A stretch of DNA of 64,000 bases from Pseudomonas sp. BN411 (GTDB lineage: Bacteria > Pseudomonadota > Gammaproteobacteria > Pseudomonadales > Pseudomonadaceae): assembly GCF_029871235.1 (NCBI RefSeq), contig NZ_SSOM01000050.1, positions 1 to 64,000 of the forward strand. Direction: 5' to 3'. A program made the position numbers and the translations under genes. Every line of letters begins with the position of its first letter. Within the stretch, counting starts at the first letter, position 1. The notes under the pieces were generated by a model. That model searched no databases. It saw only the letters and a list, made by a program, of their open reading frames with translations, and was not told the origin of the DNA. Positions 34,233 to 43,410 of this stretch are shown in pieces.

Positions 34233-34697
34233 TCAGAACGTCGGGCGAATGGCGACGATCGTCACCAGTGCCAGCCCGATCACAAGATTGAATCCTATTA
34301 CCCGGCGGATGCGACCCAGCACCGCGCCACCTTCCGGCCAGTTCTCCGCGTTCACCGCCGCCCGCAGTTGCGGCAGGAGCAGCGCGCTCACCCGCAGGAA
34401 CAGGGCCAGCATCGCCACATAAAGGCCAATCATCATGTGCACGTAGCGCGGCGCTGCTTCCATGCTGGCGTACGACAGGTGCAGCATGCCGACGCCGGTG
34501 AAGGGCAGGACCAGCACCGCCGGCCATACCCACAGGAAGAAGCGGCGGAACACTTCCAACCAGAGACGCAGCTGGGCGGGCGGTTCCAGGGTGGAGACGG
34601 CAGCCGGCCGCAGGATCATCCAGGCGAAGAACATACCGCCCACCCAGATCAGGGCGGCCAGCAGGTGCAGGGCGTAAAGGGCGGCGTGAGGTGTCAT
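34233..34697 (-). CDS. CopD-family four-helix membrane protein
   Basis: A 154-residue inner membrane protein with four helices. Conserved histidines and aromatics in LHLLAALIWVGGMFFAWMIL and MLHLSYASMEAAPRYVHMMI match the CopD/DUF2269-like group, where paired His may bind haem or copper. It stands alone, convergent with the collagen-like gene and divergent from dinG. Actual cofactor is unknown. Confidence 0.8.
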   Translation of the reverse strand: MTPHAALYALHLLAALIWVGGMFFAWMILRPAAVSTLEPPAQLRLWLEVFRRFFLWVWPAVLVLPFTGVGMLHLSYASMEAAPRYVHMMIGLYVAMLALFLRVSALLLPQLRAAVNAENWPEGGAVLGRIRRVIGFNLVIGLALVTIVAIRPTF

Positions 34698-34796
34698 CCG
34701 GTCAACTCCATTCGGCGGGGAAAAGAAGGCGCGCTATCATAGCCGGCCTGTTAAAGTACTGAAAATTTATCCAGCATTCCGACCCCGCCTTCTCCC

Positions 34797-36941
34797 ATGC
34801 TCAGCACCGAACTCAAGTCCCAGATCCAGGGCGCCTACAGCCGTTTCCTCGAAGCCAAGGGGCTCAAGGCCCGCTATGGCCAGCGCCTGATGATCGCCGA
34901 GGTAGCCAAGGCCCTGGGCGCCATTCCCATGGATGAAGAAGGGCACCGCGAGGGCGAGCCTGCGGTGGTGGCGGTGGAAGCGGGAACCGGTACTGGCAAG
35001 ACCGTGGCCTATAGCCTGGCGACCATTCCCGTGGCCAAGGCCGCCGGCAAGCGCCTGGTGATTGCCACCGCCACCGTTGCCCTGCAGGAGCAGATCGTCC
35101 ACAAGGACCTGCCCGACCTGATGCGCAACAGCGGCCTGAATTTCAGCTTCGCCCTGGCCAAGGGTCGCGGCCGCTACCTCTGCCTGTCCAAGCTCGACAT
35201 GCTGCTGCAGGAGGGCCAGGCCCAGAGCGCAACGGCCCAGCTGTTCGCCGATGAGGGCTTCCGTATCGATGTGGACGAGAAGGGCCAGAAGCTGCTCAAC
35301 CAGATGATCGAGCGCCTTGCCGGCAACCGCTGGGATGGCGACCGCGATGCCTGGCCCGAAGCCATCGAGGACCAGGACTGGGCGCGCGTCACCACCGACC
35401 ACAGCCAGTGTACCAAGCGCCATTGCCCGAATTTCCAGCAGTGCGCCTTCTATAAGGCACGGGAAGGCATGACCAAGGTTGACGTGATCGTCACCAACCA
35501 CGACATGGTCCTGGCCGACCTGGCCCTGGGCGGCGGCGCCGTGCTGCCTGACCCGCGCGACACCCTCTACGTGTTCGACGAAGGTCATCATCTGCCGGAC
35601 AAGGCCATCGGCCACTTCGCCCATTACACCCGCCTGCGCTCCACCGCCGACTGGCTGGAGCAGGTGGCGAAGAACCTCACCAAACTGCTGGCGCAGAACC
35701 CCCTGCCGGGCGACTTCGGCCGCCTGATCGAAGGCGTGCCTGAACTGGCGCGGGAGATCCGTGCCCACCAGCAATTCATGTTCAATGCCTGCGAAGAGAT
35801 CGCCGACTTCCGCGCCGGCGAGGACATGGAAGGCCGCGACCGTCCGCGCCACCGCTTCGAGGCCGGCGTGGTGCCCGAGCATCTTCGCGAGCTGGGTATC
35901 GAGCTGAAGAAAGGATTCTCCCGACTGCACGATGTCTTCACTCGCCTGACCGAACTCCTCAAGGAAGCCATGGATGGCGAGGCCAGCATCGGCCTTGCCA
36001 GCCACCAGGCGGAAGAGTGGTATCCGCTGTTCGGCAGCCTGCTGGTCCGCGCCCAGGGCAACTGGGAACTGTGGACTGCCTTCACCACCGAAGATCCGGA
36101 AGACAGCCCGCCCATGGCGCGCTGGCTGACCCTGGCGGAAAGCGGTGCGCTGCATGACATCGAAGTCAACGCCAGCCCCATCCTCGCTGCCGAGACGTTG
36201 CGCCGTAATCTGTGGAATGTGGCTTACGGCGCCCTGGTGACTTCCGCCACCCTCACCGCGCTGGGCAAGTTCGACCGTTTCCGTATGCGCGCCGGCCTGC
36301 CCAAGGCCGCTGTCACCGCCGTTGTGCCGAGTCCGTTCCAGCACGCCGACGCGGGGCTGTTGCGGGTGCCGGACCTGAAGGCCGACCCCCGCGACGCTGC
36401 CGCCCACACCGCCGCCATCGTCCGTGACCTGCCCGATCTGGTGGAAGGCGCGCGTGGCACGCTGGTGCTGTTCGCCTCACGGCGGCAGATGCAGGACGTG
36501 TTCGACGGGCTGGACCGCGACTGGCGCAAGCGGGTGCTGATCCAGGGCAACCTGTCCAAGCAGGAAACCCTGAACAAGCACAAGGCGCGGGTGGACGATG
36601 GCGAGTCCAGCGTGCTCTTCGGCCTGGCCAGTTTTGCCGAGGGGGTCGACCTGCCGGGTGCCTACTGCGAGCACGTGGTGATCGCCAAGATTCCCTTCGC
36701 CGTGCCGGATGACCCGGTGGAGGCGGCGCTGTCCGACTGGATCGAAGCCCGTGGTGGCAACCCCTTCATGGAGATCGCCGTGCCCGACGCCTCCCTGCGT
36801 CTGGTCCAGGCCTGCGGTCGCCTGCTGCGCACCGAGGAGGACCGCGGCACCATCACGCTGCTGGACCGACGTGTGGTCACCCAGCGCTACGGCCGCGCCA
36901 TCCTCGATGCCTTGCCGCCGTTCCGCCGCGAGATCGCCTGA
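34797..36941 (+). CDS. dinG: ATP-dependent DNA helicase DinG
   Basis: A 714-residue XPD-like superfamily 2 helicase (E. coli DinG 716). Walker A is VEAGTGTGKTVAYSLA near residue 62, the DEAH-type box reads VFDEGHHLPDKA near 262, and motif VI is LVQACGRLLRTEEDRG near 667. The 4Fe-4S cysteines are in YLCLSKLD and CTKRHCPNFQQC. It unwinds DNA-RNA and branched structures and is often SOS-induced; no clear LexA box was found upstream. A GC-rich stem without a U-tract follows the stop (36948-36974). Confidence 0.96.
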   Translation: MLSTELKSQIQGAYSRFLEAKGLKARYGQRLMIAEVAKALGAIPMDEEGHREGEPAVVAVEAGTGTGKTVAYSLATIPVAKAAGKRLVIATATVALQEQIVHKDLPDLMRNSGLNFSFALAKGRGRYLCLSKLDMLLQEGQAQSATAQLFADEGFRIDVDEKGQKLLNQMIERLAGNRWDGDRDAWPEAIEDQDWARVTTDHSQCTKRHCPNFQQCAFYKAREGMTKVDVIVTNHDMVLADLALGGGAVLPDPRDTLYVFDEGHHLPDKAIGHFAHYTRLRSTADWLEQVAKNLTKLLAQNPLPGDFGRLIEGVPELAREIRAHQQFMFNACEEIADFRAGEDMEGRDRPRHRFEAGVVPEHLRELGIELKKGFSRLHDVFTRLTELLKEAMDGEASIGLASHQAEEWYPLFGSLLVRAQGNWELWTAFTTEDPEDSPPMARWLTLAESGALHDIEVNASPILAAETLRRNLWNVAYGALVTSATLTALGKFDRFRMRAGLPKAAVTAVVPSPFQHADAGLLRVPDLKADPRDAAAHTAAIVRDLPDLVEGARGTLVLFASRRQMQDVFDGLDRDWRKRVLIQGNLSKQETLNKHKARVDDGESSVLFGLASFAEGVDLPGAYCEHVVIAKIPFAVPDDPVEAALSDWIEARGGNPFMEIAVPDASLRLVQACGRLLRTEEDRGTITLLDRRVVTQRYGRAILDALPPFRREIA

Positions 36942-37157
36942 CCGCTGCCCCGGCCCGTTTTCGGATGGCCGGGGCGACGACTGGCAATGCGCCAGATAGC
37001 CCACCCTTGACGCTGTGCTCCCCCGATCTGCGATGATGCCGGGGTTTTTGCGGGTGCTTCGTGGCACCTGTCTGGCCCGCTTCGTTTTGTCGCACCCACG
37101 GCGAGAGACGAACTTGTTGCGGTCTATGCACTGCATTCTCTTGGGAACTCCGGTCCG

Positions 37158-39539
37158 ATGCTTTCGACATCCAAACGCCCCCTCGTCCTGGCCATCCTTC
37201 TCGGGATGTCGGGAATCCCCCTGGCTGCCCAGGCAGAGACCCTGTTCAATTTCGTGCGTCCGCTGGACTCCGTGCAGGTGACCACCCAGGACGCCAACTT
37301 GCCGAGCGTGACTGCCGAAACCACCGCCAACGGTGAGATTCTTCGACGGCTCACCTTCAATGCCGCCGAGAAGCCGAGCCTGCGCCTCACCCCGCAGATC
37401 GGCAGCTGGGACTGGTCCAAGGCCGAGGCCATGAGCCTGCGCATCCAGAGCGCGCAGGACTGGGCCATCACCCTGGACGTCGCCATCGAGAGCACCGACG
37501 GCAAGGTCCTGACCACCCAGGTCGCGCTGCCGGCAGGTCCAGCCCAGACACTACTGATTCCCCTGGCCTCCACTTCGCCCAATGCCCACGGCATGCGTGC
37601 AGCTCCGCCGGTGCCTTGGACGCGCGATGGCAAGCGCTGGCTGCCGGCCACCCTGGTCAACGGCGAGCTCGATCGCAGCAAGGTCGCTTCCGTAACGCTG
37701 TCCCTGAACCAGCCGAACGCAGCCCAGAACGTGCTGCTCGGCCGTTTCGGTACCGAAGAGGTAGACCAGCAGACGGCTCTCTACGACGGACTGATGGACG
37801 CCTATGGGCAGTACACCCGTGTCGACTGGCCGGGCAAGGTGAAGAGCGACGAGCAACTGAAGAAAAGCGCCGAGGAAGAGGCAAAGCAACTCGCCGGCTG
37901 GATCGCCAAATTGCCTGCGCAGGACGCCTACGGCGGCTGGTTGGGCGGCGAAACCTTCGAGGCCAGCGGATTCTTCCGTACAGAGAAACGCAATGGCCGC
38001 TGGTTCCTGGTGACTCCGGAAGGCCACCCGTTCTTCTCCCTGGGCGTCAATGCGATAACTCCTGGCCTCAGCCAGACCTACGTCGAAGGCCGCGAAGCGA
38101 TGTTCAAGTCGCTGCCGAAGGAGAACGAGCCCCTGGCCGCGCACTTCGGCAAAGGTGACGACCGTGCCGAGACCGACGCCAACAAGGGCCGCGCGTTCAA
38201 CCAGGGCCGCTGGTACGACTTCTATGGTGCGAACATCGAGCGCACCTACGGCGGCAACGACCCGGAGCGCTGGAAGAACCAAAGCCTGGATCGCCTGAAA
38301 GCCTGGGGCTTCAACACCGTGGGCAACTGGAGCGATCCGGCTTTCAACACCAGCCAGCGCATGCCCTACACCTTGCCGCTGTCCATCCACGGTGATTTCT
38401 CCACCATCAAGACCGGCTTCGACTGGTGGGGTGGTATGCCCGACCCCTTCGATCCACGTTTCGCCATGGCGGCGGAACGGGCCATCGCCATCGCCGCCCG
38501 CGACCATCGCGACGATCCCTGGCTGCTCGGCTACTTCGCCGACAACGAACTGGCCTGGGGCGGTCATGGCGAGGACCCGAAAGCCCGCTATGCGCTGGCC
38601 TACGGAACCTTGCGCCTGACCACCGACGTGGCGGCCAAACGCGCCTTCCTCAAGCAGCTGCGCGACAAGTACCGCAACCAGGAGGGACTCTCCAAGGCCT
38701 GGGGCATCGAGCTGCAGGCCTGGGAGCTGATGGAGGATCCGGGCTTCGAGCCGCCGTTGCCGAACCCCGAGCACCCGGCCATTGAGGAAGACTTCAAACG
38801 CTTCCAGCGTTTTTATGCGGACACCTACTTCAAGACCATCGCCGACTCCATGAAGTGGCACGCGCCCAACCACATGCTGCTGGGCGGTCGATTCGCCGCC
38901 ACCGTGCCCGAGGCCGTCGAGGCCTGCGCGCAGTATTGCGACGTGATCAGCTTCAATCGCTACACCCGCGAGCCGCAGCACGGGCTGGACATGGACCTGC
39001 TGCGTCGCCTGGACAAGCCACTGATGCTCACCGAGTTCCACTTCGGTTCCCGTGACCGCGGTCCGTTCTGGGGCGGTGTGTCCGAGGTGTACAAGGAAGA
39101 GGAGCGCGGCCCGGCATACGCCAACTACCTGAAGAAGGCTGCTGAAGAGCCGCTGATCGTCGGCGCTCACTGGTTCCAGTATCTGGACCAGCCGGCTACT
39201 GGCCGCCTGCTTGACGGCGAGAACGGCCACCTGGGGCTGGTGGGCATCACCGACCGTCCGTGGCAGGGCTTCGTCGAGGCGGTGCGTAAGGCCAACCTGG
39301 GTCTGGCGGCGGACATCAACAAGCCTCAGGAGTCCAAGGTACCGGCCAAGGAACAGCCTGAGGCGCCGGCGAAGGAGCAGCCGAAGGAAGCGGCCAAACC
39401 GGCAACCGAAGAGAAACCGGCGGAGCCTGCGAAAGACGCCGAACAGCCCAAGGATGAGGCGGAGGCCCCAGCGGAAGTGCCTGAGGCCGACGCGCCTGCC
39501 GAGCCTGCTGCTCCTGCGGAGGAAGCCGGGAAGCCCTGA
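37158..39539 (+). CDS. Secreted GH50/GH42-like glycoside hydrolase with low-complexity tail
   Basis: A 793-residue exported protein. The signal peptide ends AAQA at about residue 27. Residues 30-230 form a beta-sandwich-like region, and a TIM barrel spans about 260-715. The predicted acid/base glutamate is in YFADNELAWGG (compare DNELSWG of GH50 agarases) and the nucleophile glutamate in LMLTEFHFGSRDRG. Residues about 725-793 are an Ala/Glu/Pro/Lys-rich tail with repeats of KEQPEAPAKEQPKEA type, perhaps a wall- or polysaccharide-facing stalk. Family members are often annotated as beta-agarase, but an agar substrate is unlikely for a soil or water pseudomonad; an endogenous or host beta-galactan-like polymer is more plausible. 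Substrate unknown. Confidence 0.82.
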   Translation: MLSTSKRPLVLAILLGMSGIPLAAQAETLFNFVRPLDSVQVTTQDANLPSVTAETTANGEILRRLTFNAAEKPSLRLTPQIGSWDWSKAEAMSLRIQSAQDWAITLDVAIESTDGKVLTTQVALPAGPAQTLLIPLASTSPNAHGMRAAPPVPWTRDGKRWLPATLVNGELDRSKVASVTLSLNQPNAAQNVLLGRFGTEEVDQQTALYDGLMDAYGQYTRVDWPGKVKSDEQLKKSAEEEAKQLAGWIAKLPAQDAYGGWLGGETFEASGFFRTEKRNGRWFLVTPEGHPFFSLGVNAITPGLSQTYVEGREAMFKSLPKENEPLAAHFGKGDDRAETDANKGRAFNQGRWYDFYGANIERTYGGNDPERWKNQSLDRLKAWGFNTVGNWSDPAFNTSQRMPYTLPLSIHGDFSTIKTGFDWWGGMPDPFDPRFAMAAERAIAIAARDHRDDPWLLGYFADNELAWGGHGEDPKARYALAYGTLRLTTDVAAKRAFLKQLRDKYRNQEGLSKAWGIELQAWELMEDPGFEPPLPNPEHPAIEEDFKRFQRFYADTYFKTIADSMKWHAPNHMLLGGRFAATVPEAVEACAQYCDVISFNRYTREPQHGLDMDLLRRLDKPLMLTEFHFGSRDRGPFWGGVSEVYKEEERGPAYANYLKKAAEEPLIVGAHWFQYLDQPATGRLLDGENGHLGLVGITDRPWQGFVEAVRKANLGLAADINKPQESKVPAKEQPEAPAKEQPKEAAKPATEEKPAEPAKDAEQPKDEAEAPAEVPEADAPAEPAAPAEEAGKP

Positions 39540-39615
39540 CGGGCGACCCGTCTTCGGCACGGTTCACAAGGAGCGGCAAGGCTGGAACAATGCCGCCTCC
39601 ATTTCCTACAGGAGC

Positions 39616-40770
39616 ATGCCGGTGCAGACCCAGGGCTATTTCGACTTGCGCTTCGAGGCGGCGAGAGACGCCTTCGCCGAACTCTTCGCGGACCCGCAGG
39701 AGCGCGGTGCCGCCCTCTGCGTGCAGGTGGGCGGGGAGACAGTCCTCGACCTCTGGGCCGGCGTAGCGGACAAGGATGGCCAGGAAGCCTGGCACAGCGA
39801 CACCATCCTCAACCTGTTTTCCTGCACCAAGACATTCACGTCGGTCACCCTGTTGCAACTGGTAGGGGAGGGCAAGCTGGAGCTGGACGCGCCTGTAGCG
39901 CGTTACTGGCCCGAGTTCGCCGCCGCCGGCAAGGAGCGCATCAGCGTTCGCCAGCTCCTGTGTCACCGCGCCGGCCTGCCGGCAATCCGTGCCGCCTTGC
40001 CGGCGGAAGCCCTCTATGACTGGGAGGCGATGACCACTGCACTGGCGGCCGAGCAACCCTGGTGGACGCCCGGCGAGGCGCACGGTTACGCCCCCATTAC
40101 TTACGGCTGGCTGGTGGGTGAACTGATCCGCCGGGTCGAAGGTCGTGGTCCGGGAGAGTCCATCGTGGCGCGAGTCGCCAAGCCGCTGGGGCTGGATTTC
40201 CATGTCGGTCTGGCTGATGAGGAGTTCCACCGCGTCGCCCATATCGCCCGCGCCAAGGGCAACATGGGCGATGCCGCTGCGCAGCGCCTGTTGAAAAGCA
40301 TGATGACTGAGCCGAACTCGCTCAGTACCCGCTCCTTCACCAATCCGCCGTCGATCATGACCAGCACCAACAAGCCGGAATGGCGGCGCATGCAGCAACC
40401 GGCGGCCAACGGTCACGGCAATGCGCGCAGCCTGGCGGGCTTCTACACCGGCTTGCTGGACGGTCAGTTGCTGGATGGGGAACTGCTGGCCGAGCTGACC
40501 CGCGAGCATGCCCGTGGCGAGGACCTCACATTGCTGACGGCTACCCGCTTCGGCCTCGGCTGCATGCTCGATGAGCCGGATGTTGCCAACGCCACCTACG
40601 GCATGGGTCGCTACGCCTTCGGCCACCCCGGCGCTGGCGGATCCACCGGCTTCGCTGACCCCGAGCGCGAACTGGCGTTCGGCTTCGTCACCAACACCCT
40701 CGGTCCCTACGTCCTGATGGACCCGCGCGCACAGAAACTGGCGCGTGTGGTCAAAGACTGCCTGGGCTGA
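39616..40770 (+). CDS. Serine hydrolase / esterase of the beta-lactamase class C fold
   Basis: A 384-residue cytosolic EstB-type esterase. The nucleophile motif S-x-x-K is LFSCTKTFTSVTL (Ser near residue 72), and the second active-site tyrosine is in HGYAPITYGWLVGE. GHPGAGGSTGFADPE near the C-terminus takes the place of the KTG box. ATG 39616 is only one base from AGGAG; GTG two codons later has better spacing and may be the true start. No signal peptide. The family cleaves short esters rather than beta-lactams. Confidence 0.87.
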   Translation: MPVQTQGYFDLRFEAARDAFAELFADPQERGAALCVQVGGETVLDLWAGVADKDGQEAWHSDTILNLFSCTKTFTSVTLLQLVGEGKLELDAPVARYWPEFAAAGKERISVRQLLCHRAGLPAIRAALPAEALYDWEAMTTALAAEQPWWTPGEAHGYAPITYGWLVGELIRRVEGRGPGESIVARVAKPLGLDFHVGLADEEFHRVAHIARAKGNMGDAAAQRLLKSMMTEPNSLSTRSFTNPPSIMTSTNKPEWRRMQQPAANGHGNARSLAGFYTGLLDGQLLDGELLAELTREHARGEDLTLLTATRFGLGCMLDEPDVANATYGMGRYAFGHPGAGGSTGFADPERELAFGFVTNTLGPYVLMDPRAQKLARVVKDCLG

Positions 40771-40901
40771 GCCACTGGTCAGTTCGGCACATTTTTTCTA
40801 GGCGCAAGAAAGGCTTAGAGAGAAAATTTGAGCCTTGCCAGGAAATTAATGTGCCACCACTTCCGGGTGGCACGGCCCAATCGTTCACAGGGTACGCGAA
40901 C

Positions 40902-41612
40902 ATGAAACTCCTTAAGACGTCCACCTTGCTTCTCTGCCTTGCAGCGTCCGGCTGCACCATGTACGGCCATGACAAGGAGGGCGTGGGCGCCAAACCGGAA
41001 AAGGCCGCCAGCAGTTCCAGCTGGTGGTCGTTCGGGGGTAGCAAGGACAAGGCTGCGGGCAAGTCCGTGACCAAGATCGACGAGAAGCGAACCCAGGCCT
41101 GGTTGGACGAGTACGAGCCGCGCGTTCGCGAAGCGGCGAAGGGCAGCAAGCTGGAGGTGGAGCGCCGCGAGAACGTGCTGGTGGTCAGCCTGCCGGTAGA
41201 TCCTTCGTTCAATCCAGATCGTCCGAGCATGCTGCTGCCCAGCACCCTGGGCCCCATCACCCGTGTGGCCAAGCTGGTGGAAGGCGATCCCAGGACAGGC
41301 GTGCTGGTATTGGGGCACGCCGACAGCTCCGGTAAGGAAGACGTCAATCGCAAGCTCAGCCAGGAACGTGCCCAGGCGGTGGCGGCCATTTTCCGTTTGA
41401 GCGGTCTGGAGCGTGATCGCCTGTCCCTCAAGGGTGTGGGATCGGACGTGCCGCGCGCGGCGAATGACAGCCAGCAGGGGCGGGCGCTGAACCGCCGTGT
41501 GGAAATCCTGCTCACCCCGCAGGAGACCCTGAAGGCACTGATCGCCAAGTACAGCCAGCCGGCCACGCCCGAGAAGCAGGGCAAGGTCGCTGCTACAGAT
41601 CAAACCCGTTGA
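40902..41612 (+). CDS. OmpA-family lipoprotein (third in the window)
   Basis: A 236-residue outer membrane lipoprotein: lipobox AASGC, a Ser/Lys-rich linker with SSSSWWSFGG, and a C-terminal OmpA domain (VLVLGHADSSGKEDVNRKLS, NRRVEILL). It lacks the glycine zipper and the acidic calcium-like repeat of the tandem pair at 31-33 kb, so it is a separate lineage. ATG 40902 is used; the leader begins after an AT-richer stretch. It is 48 bases upstream of pdxH and may share its transcript. Confidence 0.9.
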   Translation: MKLLKTSTLLLCLAASGCTMYGHDKEGVGAKPEKAASSSSWWSFGGSKDKAAGKSVTKIDEKRTQAWLDEYEPRVREAAKGSKLEVERRENVLVVSLPVDPSFNPDRPSMLLPSTLGPITRVAKLVEGDPRTGVLVLGHADSSGKEDVNRKLSQERAQAVAAIFRLSGLERDRLSLKGVGSDVPRAANDSQQGRALNRRVEILLTPQETLKALIAKYSQPATPEKQGKVAATDQTR

Positions 41613-41660
41613 TTTGGTTCTGGGTAAGCTGAAGGACCCAGCAGACAAGGAAATGCCGAG

Positions 41661-42308
41661 ATGACCCAGACCCTGGCCGACATGCGCCGCGACTACACCC
41701 GTGATGGGCTCAGCGAGGACCAGGCTCCCGCTGAGCCCTTCAGTCTGTTCCAGCACTGGTTCGGCGATGCCGTGAAGACCGAGCAACTGCCGGTCGAACC
41801 CAACGCCATGACCCTCGCCACGGTGGATGCCGAAGGCCGTCCCCACTGCCGGGTATTGCTGCTCAAGGGGCTGGATGAGCGTGGCTTCACTTTCTTCAGC
41901 AACTACGACAGCGCCAAGGGGGAACAGCTCCTGGCCAATCCCTTCGCCGCCATGACCTTCTTCTGGCCGGCCCTGGAGCGCCAGGTGCGCATCGAGGGCA
42001 GGGTAGAGCGGGTGACCCCGGCCGAATCCGATGCCTACTACCAGGTACGTCCGCTGGGCAGCCGCCTGGGGGCCTGGGCCTCGCCCCAGAGCCGGGTGAT
42101 TCGTGATCGCGGGGAACTCGAATCCCTTCTGGCCGACACCGAGAAACGCTTCCTCGACCAGGCGCCCAACTGTCCGCCGCATTGGGGCGGCTATCGCCTG
42201 CTGCCGGAGCGCATCGAGTTCTGGCAGGGTCGGCCGAGCCGCCTGCACGACCGTCTCAATTTCCGTCTGGTGGATGGCGCCTGGGTTCGCGAGCGCCTCG
42301 CGCCCTGA
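41661..42308 (+). CDS. pdxH: Pyridoxamine 5'-phosphate oxidase
   Basis: A 215-residue FMN enzyme (E. coli PdxH 218) that makes pyridoxal phosphate in the final or salvage step. Motifs: [38 protein letters not shown] for [17 protein letters not shown] and the C-terminal [13 protein letters not shown] that contacts substrate. GAGATG start spacing is close to AAGGAAATGCCG. Conserved downstream of the OmpA lipoprotein gene. Confidence 0.97.
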   Translation: MTQTLADMRRDYTRDGLSEDQAPAEPFSLFQHWFGDAVKTEQLPVEPNAMTLATVDAEGRPHCRVLLLKGLDERGFTFFSNYDSAKGEQLLANPFAAMTFFWPALERQVRIEGRVERVTPAESDAYYQVRPLGSRLGAWASPQSRVIRDRGELESLLADTEKRFLDQAPNCPPHWGGYRLLPERIEFWQGRPSRLHDRLNFRLVDGAWVRERLAP

Positions 42309-42314
42309 AGTGAT

Positions 42315-42554
42315 TCAACTTTGCGCCCGGTAGCCGTCGGCTGCCTGGCGCAGCCGGTCGGGAAGTTGCTTGCGCTTGATGCCTTCCTTCCGCGCCTGCT
42401 CCAGCTGTTCCAGCATGAAGGCCTGCTTGGCCTTGTCGCCCTCGGCGAGGGACAGCGCGAGGTCACGATCCATCCAGCGCTTGATGCGGACGTACAGCCA
42501 CCAGTGGAAATACAGACCGGCTGCGGTGGTGATCACGATGATGAAGTAGTCCAT
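42315..42554 (-). CDS. Small single-helix membrane protein
   Basis: A 79-residue protein with one N-terminal membrane helix (MDYFIIVITTAAGLYFHWWL) and a charged, helical cytoplasmic part (QAFMLEQLEQARKEGIKRKQ). It matches in position an uncharacterised P. aeruginosa gene after pdxH. Convergent with pdxH, six bases apart. No function known. Confidence 0.75.
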   Translation of the reverse strand: MDYFIIVITTAAGLYFHWWLYVRIKRWMDRDLALSLAEGDKAKQAFMLEQLEQARKEGIKRKQLPDRLRQAADGYRAQS

Positions 42555-42713
42555 AAGCTAACCTTGGGTTACGAGAGGACGTGGGATAATTCTCGGGCGG
42601 CTGTAGGAAAGCTGAATTCAGGCTGAACGAAGCCTGAGTAGTGTGCCCCTTCAGGTGACAGCTTTCTCGGCGCGGAGTCTAATGGACAGGTACTCAATTC
42701 TGGAGGAAATGCT

Positions 42714-43178
42714 ATGCGTAAACCCGTCCTGCTGGTGGCCTCTTTCACGGCAGTGGCACTGGCATTGGGTGGCTGTCAGTCGAGCCTGACCGGTGACAGC
42801 TATTCCCGTGACGAGGCTCGGCAAGTGCAGACCGTGCGCATGGGTACCATCGAATCTCTGCGTCCGGTGAAGATCGAAGGTACCAAGACTCCGGTTGGCG
42901 CCGGTGCTGGCGCTGTGGTCGGCGGCATCGGCGGCAGCACCATCGGCCATGGCCGCGGAAGTGCGGTTGCCGCCGTTATCGGCGCGGTCGCTGGCGGTCT
43001 GCTGGGCGCAGCAGCCGAGGAAGGCATGACCCGCACCCAGGGTGTGGAAATCACCGTACGCGAGGACGACGGCTCGATGCGCGCCTATGTCCAGGAAGTC
43101 CAACCCAACGAAGTCTTCCGCGTTGGCGAGCGTGTGCGCATCATGACGGTCAACGGCACCAGCCGCGTCGCCCACTGA
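42714..43178 (+). CDS. Glycine-zipper 2TM outer membrane lipoprotein (SlyB/PcP-like)
   Basis: A 154-residue lipoprotein with lipobox LGGC (mature Cys-Gln-Ser, outer membrane type). The Rick_17kDa/glycine-zipper segment is GAGAGAVVGGIGGSTIGHGR followed by AVAAVIGAVAGGLLGAAAEE. A small C-terminal beta domain follows (GVEITVREDDGSMRAYVQEV, NEVFRVGERVRI). SlyB-like proteins stabilise the outer membrane under stress. Well-formed terminator follows. Confidence 0.92.
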   Translation: MRKPVLLVASFTAVALALGGCQSSLTGDSYSRDEARQVQTVRMGTIESLRPVKIEGTKTPVGAGAGAVVGGIGGSTIGHGRGSAVAAVIGAVAGGLLGAAAEEGMTRTQGVEITVREDDGSMRAYVQEVQPNEVFRVGERVRIMTVNGTSRVAH

Positions 43179-43182
43179 AGCT

Positions 43183-43209
43183 AAGCTGTCCCGATCGGGA
43201 CAGCTTTTT
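43183..43209 (+). terminator. Rho-independent terminator of the glycine-zipper lipoprotein
   Basis: AAGCTGTCCC-GATC-GGGACAGCTT followed by TTT, four bases past the stop. Confidence 0.88.
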
Positions 43210-43232
43210 CCTGCCCGTTCCAGTCCTGCAGA

Positions 43233-43266
43233 AGAAGGCGACAGAGCCATTGGCCTGTCGCCTTCT
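43233..43266. other. Very stable hairpin upstream of the sha operon
   Basis: Perfect 12-base stem AGAAGGCGACAG/CTGTCGCCTTCT with an inner GCC-ATT-GGC stem and no U-run. It may be a second terminator, a small RNA end or a DNA cruciform; nothing known matches. Confidence 0.5.
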
Positions 43267-43312
43267 GGGCTGGGCGTTCTCCGGCCTTACTCGTGTTTTG
43301 AAATAATTCAAT

Positions 43313-43332
43313 CTATCGATGTGAATCGATAG
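43313..43332. promoter_or_regulatory. Perfect inverted repeat in the sha promoter region
   Basis: CTATCGAT-GTGA-ATCGATAG lies in an AT-rich stretch about 80 bases before the shaA ATG, next to a TTGAAA-like -35 candidate. It is a plausible operator for the antiporter operon. Confidence 0.5.
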
Positions 43333-43410
43333 TAATGGATAATCGTCGGGTTTTTCGCTTGCCGTTTCCGACACTGGGGAGGAAATGGCGCTGACCTAGG
43401 GGAGATATGG

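Noticed and set aside
34700-34796. LexA box upstream of dinG
   Set aside because: No CTGT-N8-ACAG match was found in the short upstream region by eye.
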